Source of the DNA: JAJFFW01 sp038531315
GTDB taxonomy: Bacteria; Pseudomonadota; Alphaproteobacteria; Caulobacterales; Parvularculaceae
Direction of reading: 5' to 3'
Assembly: GCA_038531315.1 (NCBI GenBank)
Contig: JBCBBT010000079.1
Span: 1 to 12,736 of the forward strand
DNA: 12,736 nucleotides
Part shown: in pieces, positions 7,636 through 12,736 of the stretch
Layout: every line of letters begins with the position of its first letter
How positions within the stretch are numbered: the stretch's first letter is position 1
The notes under the pieces: model-generated
Seen by the model: the letters and a program-made list of their open reading frames with translations, nothing else
Databases searched by the model: none
Told to the model about the DNA's origin: nothing
Position numbers and translations under genes: made by a program

Positions 7636-8831
7636 TACACAACCTCAAACAGTCCGGCCGCGCCTTGTCCGCCGCCAATACACATCGTACACACAACGTA
7701 TTTCGCGCCGCGCCGCTTTCCCTCGATGAGCGCATGACCCACCATACGCGCGCCGGACATGCCATAGGGGTGGCCGACGGAAATCGCACCGCCATTTACA
7801 TTCAGCAGATCGTTCGGGATACCAAGCCTATCACGGCAGTAAAGAACCTGAACCGCGAAAGCCTCGTTCAGCTCCCACAACCCGATATCGTCCATTTTCA
7901 AACCGTTCCGCTCAAGGAGTTTCGGCACCGCGAATACGGGGCCGATGCCCATCTCATCGGGATCAGTGCCGGCGACGGCCATGCCGCGATAAACGCCGAG
8001 CGGCTCAAGCCCACGCTTTTCAGCCGCTTTCGCCTCCATGACAACGGCGGCGGACGCGCCGTCAGAAAGCTGCGACGCATTACCGGCGGTGATATGTTTG
8101 CCTTCCTTGATGACGCGGCCGCCTTTGAATACGGGTTTTAGGCCCTGAAGCGCCTCCAGCGTCGTTTGCGGCCGGTTGCCCTCATCTTTATCGAGCGTCA
8201 CCTCGACATCGGATGTTTCGCCTGTTTCTTTATTTGTGTACTTCATAACGGACGCAAGCGGAACGATCTCGTCGTCGAATTTTCCGGCTTGCTGGGCTTC
8301 GTGCGTGCGTTGCTGCGATTGAAGAGCATAGGCGTCCTGCGCATCGCGCGACACGCCATAGCGCTCCCCGACAACTTCTGCGGTTTCAATCATCTGCATG
8401 TAAGTCGCTGGAATGTTCTCAATCAGCCAGGGATCAACATGGAGAAACATGCTGTTGGTCTGGTTCATCGAAATCGATTCAACACCGCCGCCGACAACGA
8501 TATCCATATTGTCGCAGACGACCTGTTTCGCCGCCGTCGCGATCGCCATCATCCCTGAGGCGCACTGGCGATCAAGCGACATCCCGGCGACTGTGTTGGG
8601 CAATCCAGCGCGGAGCGCCGTTAAACGGCCAATATTTGGATAGGCTGTGCCCTGCATAATGGCGCTGCCGATCACGACGTCATCGACGTCGGCCGGATCG
8701 ACTTTCGCCCGCGCAACGGCGTTGCTGACAGCGTGACCGGCGAGTTCCGGCGACGTCGTGTTGTTGAAGGCGCCGCGATAGGCCTTTCCAATCGGCGTGC
8801 GCGCCGTCGAAACGATAACTGCTTCTCTCAT
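7635..8831 (-). CDS. Thiolase (acetyl-CoA C-acyltransferase)
   Basis: 398 residues, the usual thiolase length. The N-terminus (MREAVIVSTARTPIGK) is canonical. The nucleophile is Cys90 in DRQCASGMMAI, with NEAFAV at 322-327, His354 in GGAISVGHPYGMSGARM, and Cys384 in CTMCIGGGQG as the second catalytic cysteine, so all active-site residues are present. GHPYG replaces the more common GHPIG or GHPLG. Expected reaction: CoA-dependent cleavage of 3-ketoacyl-CoA to acetyl-CoA (or propionyl-CoA from a branched substrate) and a shortened acyl-CoA. It is the first gene of the four-gene - strand operon. ATG 8831 is preceded by GAGGAAATAAGGG, a good ribosome site. An inverted repeat and a weak -10 box lie just upstream, and the TetR gene is 94 bases further up on the same strand. 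A biosynthetic acetoacetyl-CoA thiolase is less likely given the dehydrogenase neighbours. Confidence 0.94.
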   Translation of the reverse strand: MREAVIVSTARTPIGKAYRGAFNNTTSPELAGHAVSNAVARAKVDPADVDDVVIGSAIMQGTAYPNIGRLTALRAGLPNTVAGMSLDRQCASGMMAIATAAKQVVCDNMDIVVGGGVESISMNQTNSMFLHVDPWLIENIPATYMQMIETAEVVGERYGVSRDAQDAYALQSQQRTHEAQQAGKFDDEIVPLASVMKYTNKETGETSDVEVTLDKDEGNRPQTTLEALQGLKPVFKGGRVIKEGKHITAGNASQLSDGASAAVVMEAKAAEKRGLEPLGVYRGMAVAGTDPDEMGIGPVFAVPKLLERNGLKMDDIGLWELNEAFAVQVLYCRDRLGIPNDLLNVNGGAISVGHPYGMSGARMVGHALIEGKRRGAKYVVCTMCIGGGQGAAGLFEVV

Positions 8832-8857
8832 CCCTTATTTCCTCACTTTGTGTTTGT

Positions 8858-8879
8858 AACGTCCGTGTACGTTTTAATA
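8858..8879 (-). promoter_or_regulatory. Candidate operator and -10 region of the thiolase operon
   Basis: Bases 8858-8873 read AACGTCCGTGTACGTT, an inverted repeat with perfect 5-base arms (AACGT/ACGTT) and one further matched pair inside. Directly upstream of it, in the sense of the - strand operon, is TATTAA (8879-8874), a possible -10 box; I see no convincing -35. This placement would put a bound dimer over the transcription start of the thiolase gene, as expected for repression by the adjacent TetR protein. Both assignments are by eye. Confidence 0.4.
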
Positions 8880-8925
8880 CGAAAGTCGCCCGACTGCGCT
8901 TGCCGCGTTCCATTGCGCAACGCCC

Positions 8926-9720
8926 TCATTGTGACTGCGCCGCCGCCTCGAGACGGTCGGCGACCCTTTCGAGCCTTTCGGCAATCGCCGCCGCCTTCTT
9001 GTCGGTCCTTTTGTCGGCCTTGTTTGACTTCACCTCAAGTTTTTCCGGCAGCGCCGCCGTGATCATGCGCACCAGTTCCTCGGTGAACTTCGAGGCTTCG
9101 GCGCGCCGGTCCGTGATCAGGATCGTTTTCACCGCATAATCGAGCCCGCCGTAGAAAATGTCGCGCAGCACCCACGCCGTGTAGTCGCCGACAATTTCAC
9201 CGCGCCAGACACCTTCGCGAACAACCGCGTCGAATATCGCAACATATCGCTTGTTCATTTCATAAACCGCCCCGCCAGCGCGGGTTTCCCGGTCGCGATC
9301 GACAATCGTCAACAAGTCCAGAATGAGCCGGTCTTCGATGACGCTCGACATGTGATGTTGCGCCAAAAACAAGAGTTTCTCGCGGGTCGTCGCCAGGCGG
9401 GAAACACCGTCCCGGGCCTTGTCGGTCAATTCATTATAAAATTTCGCGATGACGCCGCCGGCAAGCGCCTCTTTGTTCGCAAAGTAAAGGTAGACGGTCC
9501 CCTCTGCGACGCCGGCGCGTGCAGCGATTTCCGAAATCGGGGATTTCGAAAAGCCTTTCGTTGCAAACATCTGATACGCCGCGTCGACGATAGCGGCTTC
9601 TTTTGTTTCAACTTTTTCGCGGCGCGTACCACCGCGGCCGCTTGGCGCCGGCGGCGAAACAAGGCTAGCGCCTGATTTTGATATAGATTTGCCGCCTTTC
9701 GGCGGCGGCGCTTTAGCCAT
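8926..9720 (-). CDS. TetR-family transcriptional regulator (AtuR/FadR-like context)
   Basis: 264 residues, longer than the usual 190-220. Residues 1-36 form a basic, Gly/Pro/Ser-rich extension. The DNA-binding domain spans about 37-85, with IVDAAYQMFATKGFSKSPIS, EIAARAGVAEGTVYLYF and NKEAL typical of TetR. Residues 90-225 are the helical ligand-binding and dimerisation domain. Residues 226-264 form an extra Lys-rich segment ending in a heptad-like helix (IAERLERVADRLEAA), a possible short coiled coil. Start ATG 9720 has GGAAAGAG upstream. It lies between and upstream of two catabolic units: the thiolase operon 94 bases downstream on the same strand, and the divergent atuA-like operon 139 bases away. 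Most likely it represses one or both until an acyl-CoA intermediate binds, as AtuR does in Pseudomonas. The effector is unknown, and orthology to AtuR is suggested by position only. Confidence 0.9.
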   Translation of the reverse strand: MAKAPPPKGGKSISKSGASLVSPPAPSGRGGTRREKVETKEAAIVDAAYQMFATKGFSKSPISEIAARAGVAEGTVYLYFANKEALAGGVIAKFYNELTDKARDGVSRLATTREKLLFLAQHHMSSVIEDRLILDLLTIVDRDRETRAGGAVYEMNKRYVAIFDAVVREGVWRGEIVGDYTAWVLRDIFYGGLDYAVKTILITDRRAEASKFTEELVRMITAALPEKLEVKSNKADKRTDKKAAAIAERLERVADRLEAAAQSQ

Positions 9721-9772
9721 GACGCTCTTTCCAGCCCAGCCCGGTCACCACACTTCACGCGGAGCGGTCCAC

Positions 9773-9820
9773 TTGACTTCACCGCAATGAATGATACTCA
9801 TAATTACTGAGTAGTACTTT
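9773..9820. promoter_or_regulatory. Divergent promoter region with inverted-repeat operator candidate
   Basis: This lies in the 139-base gap between the TetR gene and the atuA-like gene. Bases 9795-9813 carry TACTCA, 7 bases, then TGAGTA, a perfect 6-base inverted repeat 19 bases long. A second, overlapping repeat (TACT GAGT AGTA, 9805-9816) and the palindrome AGTACT (9813-9818) extend it to the right. For the + strand gene, TTGACT (9773-9778) and CATAAT (9799-9804) could be -35 and -10 boxes, though the 20-base spacing is long. For the - strand gene, TTGCAA (9827-9822) and an AT-rich -10 area fall over the same repeat. A dimer bound here could block both promoters. The published AtuR sites are two 13-base inverted repeats in the equivalent atuR-atuA gap. 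Confidence 0.5.
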
Positions 9821-9848
9821 ATTGCAACCCTGATTTCAAGCGCCGCGC

Positions 9849-9854
9849 AGGAGG
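9849..9854 (+). promoter_or_regulatory. Strong ribosome binding site of the atuA-like gene
   Basis: AGGAGG lies five bases before ATG 9860. It is a perfect Shine-Dalgarno core and fixes the start of the atuA-like gene. It is the strongest such site in the window, which suggests high expression of this operon once induced. Confidence 0.8.
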
Positions 9855-9859
9855 CGACC

Positions 9860-11692
9860 ATGGCGGGAAAAGCCATTCGAATTGGCGGCGCAAGCGGGTA
9901 TTGGGGTGAAAGCGCGATGGCGACGCCGCAATTGCTGGCGAGCGGACCCCTCGATTATCTGGTGTACGACTATCTGGCCGAGATCACGATGTCGATTTTG
10001 GCGCGCCAGAAAGCCAAAGACCCTTCGGCCGGCTACGCGACGGATTTCATCACAGCGGTTTTAAAACCAAATCTTGCAATGATCGCCAACACCGGCGTCA
10101 AACTAATTTCCAATGCGGGCGGACTCAATCCGAACGCCTGCGCCGAGGCGGCCCGCACGCTGATCGCCGCCGCCGGGCTCGATCTTAAGGTCGCTGTGGT
10201 GACGGGCGACGATATCGTTGATCGAGCGGCCGCGATTGCTGATGCGGGTGCAACGGAGATGTTTACCGGCGCCGCGTTTCCCGATCCTGACAAAATCGCC
10301 AGTATCAATGTTTATCTCGGCGCATTTCCAATAGCCCGCGCACTTCAGATGGGTGCCGATATCGTGATCACCGGCAGATGCGTCGATAGCGCGGTTACGC
10401 TCGGCGCCTGCATCCACGAATTCGGTTGGGGTGACGACGAGTATGACCTCCTCGCGAGCGGATCGTTGGCCGGACATATCATCGAATGCGGGCCTCAGGC
10501 GACGGGCGGTAATTTCACCGACTGGCGCCTTGCCGGCGATATCGCCAATATCGGTTATCCGATCGCAACCGTTAATTCCGACGGCTCCTTCTCAATCACC
10601 AAGCCGGAAGGGTCCAGCGGCGTCGTATCGATCGGAACGATCAGTGAACAGATGGTCTACGAGATTGGCGATCCGCAATCTTACGAATTACCCGACGTAA
10701 TTTGTGATTTCTCTGATGTTGAAATCGTCCAACGGAATAAAAATTGCGTCGGCGTCAGTCCCGCCCGCGGCAGGGCGCCGTCGCAGACGTATAAAACGTG
10801 TGCAACATTTGCAGACGGCTTTCGCACCGGCGCGACGTTGTCATTTTACGGGTTCGAAGCCGCGGCGCGCGGGCGGGCCTTCGCCGACGCGGCGTTTGCG
10901 CGCGCCAGACAAATGCTGCGATTTCTAAACGCCGGCGATTTTACCGAGACCGATGTCGAAGTCATCGGCGCTGAGGATCAGTTCGGCGCCTTCGCACAGG
11001 AAACGAACAATGCGCCGCCACGCGAGGCGGTCGTCAAGATCGCCGCGAAACACCCCTCGCCGCTCGAAGGCGGCATCTTATTGCGCGAAATCGCCGGGCT
11101 CGGTCTTGCGTCGGCCCCAGGCCTTTCCGGCTTTCAAGCGGGCCGCAGCAAGCCAACCCCCGTAATGCGTCTATTCAGTTTCTTGACGGAAAAGGACGCG
11201 ATCAGCATTGCGATTGACTGCGATGGCGCGCTTGAAGACTTTACGCCACGGGCAACACAGAACGCCGGCGAAACCGCATCCGCGCCGCTACGACCGCCGG
11301 CCCCGGCCCCGCCAGACACGACGCAAGCGATGATCAGCATTCCCCTTGTCAATCTTGCCTGGGCGCGCTCGGGAGACAAAGGCGATAAAGCCAACATTGG
11401 CGTCATCGCGCGGCGAGCTGAATATCTGCCCTATATATGGCGAAGTCTTTCTGAAAAAGTCGTAGCGGCGCGATTTGCGCATTTCATCGCTAATGGCGGT
11501 GAAGAAAAAGTGCGGCGGTTTTTACTACCCGGTGCGCACGCCATTAATTTCCTGATCGATGACGTGTTGGGCGGCGGCGGCGTCGCCTCTCTGCGCAACG
11601 ACCCCCAGGGCAAAGGCTATGGACAGCTGTTGCTGCATCAGCCGATCGAAATCCCGGCCGCGATTTATCAAGAACCCGAACGAACGCTATGA
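9860..11692 (+). CDS. atuA: AtuA-family protein (acyclic terpene utilisation; DUF1446 plus C-terminal domain)
   Basis: 610 residues. The N-terminal DUF1446-type domain covers about residues 4-460: IRIGGASGYWGES at 6-18, LISNAGGLNP at 82-91, ADIVITGRCVDSAVTLG at 166-182, and GNFTDW at 217-222. A Pro/Ala-rich linker (470-490) follows, then the C-terminal AtuA domain (about 493-602) with LAWARSGDKGDKANIGVIAR at 499-518 and GGGGVASLRNDPQGKGYG at 571-588. The protein has no signal peptide or membrane helix. The biochemical role of AtuA is unproven. In Pseudomonas it is the first gene of the cluster for citronellol/geraniol breakdown and is tied to geranyl-CoA carboxylase. Here too it directly precedes a carboxyltransferase gene, and its TGA overlaps that gene's ATG (ATGA, 11689-11692). 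AtuA relatives also occur beside carboxylases outside terpene pathways, so the family call is firm and the terpene substrate is not. Confidence 0.88.
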   Translation: MAGKAIRIGGASGYWGESAMATPQLLASGPLDYLVYDYLAEITMSILARQKAKDPSAGYATDFITAVLKPNLAMIANTGVKLISNAGGLNPNACAEAARTLIAAAGLDLKVAVVTGDDIVDRAAAIADAGATEMFTGAAFPDPDKIASINVYLGAFPIARALQMGADIVITGRCVDSAVTLGACIHEFGWGDDEYDLLASGSLAGHIIECGPQATGGNFTDWRLAGDIANIGYPIATVNSDGSFSITKPEGSSGVVSIGTISEQMVYEIGDPQSYELPDVICDFSDVEIVQRNKNCVGVSPARGRAPSQTYKTCATFADGFRTGATLSFYGFEAAARGRAFADAAFARARQMLRFLNAGDFTETDVEVIGAEDQFGAFAQETNNAPPREAVVKIAAKHPSPLEGGILLREIAGLGLASAPGLSGFQAGRSKPTPVMRLFSFLTEKDAISIAIDCDGALEDFTPRATQNAGETASAPLRPPAPAPPDTTQAMISIPLVNLAWARSGDKGDKANIGVIARRAEYLPYIWRSLSEKVVAARFAHFIANGGEEKVRRFLLPGAHAINFLIDDVLGGGGVASLRNDPQGKGYGQLLLHQPIEIPAAIYQEPERTL

Positions 11693-12736
11693 CTGTATTC
11701 CAATCCAAAATTGATCCGCAAACCGATACGTTTCGGGAAAACTATACGCAGATGTCGGCGTTAGTCGAAAAGCTGCACGGACTGAATCAACGAGCCGCAG
11801 CGATTTCAGCGCGCAAAAAAGAAAAGTTCGACAAGCGCGGCCAGCTCCTTCCCCGGGAGCGTTTGGCGCGCCTCCTTGATCCCGGCATGCCGTTCATGGA
11901 GATCGGCAACATCGCCGGGTATCTCCTCGATACGACCGATGAGGAAAAATCGATCCCGGGATCAACGATCATGAGCGGCATCGGTTTTATCGCCGGCGTG
12001 CGCTGCGTCATTGTCAATGACGACAGCGGCATTAAAGCCGGCGCTATGACCGTTGCGGGCGGATATCGGCTACGGCGCGCGCAGGAGATCGCCCTCGAAC
12101 AGAAGCTTCCCTTTATCCATCTGGTGGAAAGCGCCGGCGGCGATTTGATCAATTACACCGTAGAAGGATTTATCGCTGGCGGAACGCTCTTTGCGAATCT
12201 TGCGAGGTTGAGCAAAGCGGGCGTTCCTGTAATCGCAATCCTTCACGGATCGTCGACAGCCGGCGGCGCCTATATGCCGGGCCTATCCGACTATGTGATC
12301 GCAGTAAAAGATCGCGGCAAGGCGTTCCTCGCCGGCCCGCCGCTCTTGAAAGCGGCAACCGGCGAAATCGCCACTGACGAAGACCTTGGCGGCGCGGAAA
12401 TGCACGCCAGCGTGTCCGGTCTTGCCGAATATCTTGCCGAAGACGATGGGGAGGCCGTCCAGATGGCGCGCCAACTCGTCGACCGCTTGGGCTGGAACCG
12501 TCATTGCAGCCCAGCGCCGCGCAAAACCTACCGCGATCCGATCTACGACGCGGACGAAATCCTCGGTATTGTCTCTCCAGACTACCGCAAGCCCTATGAT
12601 GCGCGTGAAGTGATCGCCCGCTATGTCGACGGCTCGGATATAATCGATTTCAAACCGCGCTACGGCGTCTCAACGGTTTGCATTCAAGCGGAGATTTTCG
12701 GAACGCCGTGCGGCATTCTCGCCAATAACGGCCCGA
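11689..12736 (+). CDS. Acyl-CoA carboxylase carboxyltransferase (beta) subunit, partial (AtuC/MCC-beta-like)
   Basis: The gene starts at ATG 11689 and is open to the right edge: 349 complete codons of an expected 530-540. Recognisable motifs are PRERLARLLDPG (55-66), KAGAMTVAGGYRLRRAQEIA (116-135), LVESAGGDL (145-153), GSSTAGGAYMPGLSDY (187-202, oxyanion-hole loop), FLAGPPLLKAATGE (213-226) and DLGGAEMHASVSG (232-244). The C-terminal half begins with DAREVIARYVDGSDIIDF (304-321) and the window cuts it at ANNGP. This is the crotonase-fold subunit that moves CO2 from carboxybiotin to an acyl-CoA; a biotin carboxylase/carrier subunit should lie downstream. The LVESAGG and GPPLLKAATGE forms fit the methylcrotonyl-/geranyl-CoA branch better than propionyl-CoA carboxylase. 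The residues separating geranyl- from methylcrotonyl-CoA carboxylase lie beyond the edge, so atuC is only suggested by the preceding atuA-like gene. Confidence 0.9.
   Translation, partial: MTVFQSKIDPQTDTFRENYTQMSALVEKLHGLNQRAAAISARKKEKFDKRGQLLPRERLARLLDPGMPFMEIGNIAGYLLDTTDEEKSIPGSTIMSGIGFIAGVRCVIVNDDSGIKAGAMTVAGGYRLRRAQEIALEQKLPFIHLVESAGGDLINYTVEGFIAGGTLFANLARLSKAGVPVIAILHGSSTAGGAYMPGLSDYVIAVKDRGKAFLAGPPLLKAATGEIATDEDLGGAEMHASVSGLAEYLAEDDGEAVQMARQLVDRLGWNRHCSPAPRKTYRDPIYDADEILGIVSPDYRKPYDAREVIARYVDGSDIIDFKPRYGVSTVCIQAEIFGTPCGILANNGP

Noticed and set aside
6787..7737. A 316-codon open frame on the + strand
   Set aside because: It lies antisense to the SDR and the end of the thiolase, whose motifs are unmistakable. 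Its translation is Arg/His/Asp-rich with no recognisable domain, as expected of a mirror frame in GC-rich DNA.
7665..8558. Open frames of 158 and 130 codons on the + strand
   Set aside because: Antisense shadows of the thiolase gene with low-information composition.
1..12736. Mobile elements, CRISPR array, tRNA or rRNA genes
   Set aside because: No transposase or integrase frame, no regularly spaced repeats and no tRNA- or rRNA-like stretch was seen; almost all sequence is accounted for by intact protein genes.

Overview
The window looks like part of an alphaproteobacterial chromosome, with GC roughly 55-60%. Supporting signs are GCG-rich codon use, a FecI/FecR/TonB-receptor signalling set of the kind common in Caulobacterales, Sphingomonadales and Parvularculales, and a large set of acyl-CoA-catabolism genes. 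I cannot name a genus from the sequence alone. All coding regions are intact except the two cut by the window edges, and I see no IS element, tRNA, rRNA or CRISPR array.

Left block (1-4318, + strand): the C-terminal tail of an ECF (FecI-like) sigma factor, a FecR-type anti-sigma/signal-transducing membrane protein, and a large TonB-dependent outer-membrane receptor with an N-terminal STN signalling domain. Together they form a cell-surface signalling cassette: receptor occupancy is relayed through FecR to the sigma factor. The receptor gene ends tail-to-tail with the next block, and the two stop codons share one CTAG.

Middle block (4315-8831, - strand, read right to left): thiolase, then an MFE-2-like short-chain (3R)-hydroxyacyl-CoA dehydrogenase, then two acyl-CoA dehydrogenase subunits. 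The first three genes overlap by 1 and 8 bases, so they are almost certainly one operon. The two dehydrogenases look like catalytic and non-catalytic subunits of a heteromeric enzyme, as in steroid side-chain beta-oxidation. The set covers dehydrogenation, the second oxidation and thiolysis, but no enoyl-CoA hydratase is present in the window.

Right block: a TetR-family regulator (8926-9720, - strand) lies upstream of the thiolase operon and diverges from a + strand operon. That operon encodes a full-length AtuA-family protein (9860-11692) and the carboxyltransferase subunit of a biotin-dependent acyl-CoA carboxylase, which runs off the right edge. AtuA plus carboxylase plus TetR recalls the acyclic-terpene (citronellol/geraniol) utilisation locus atuRABCDEFGH of Pseudomonas. 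Inverted repeats before both operons are candidate operators.

My overall reading is inference: an inducible locus for breaking down a branched or isoprenoid/steroid-like carboxylic acid as CoA thioesters, with carboxylation probably dealing with a beta-methyl branch. The adjacent TonB receptor cassette could take up the substrate or may be an unrelated neighbour.
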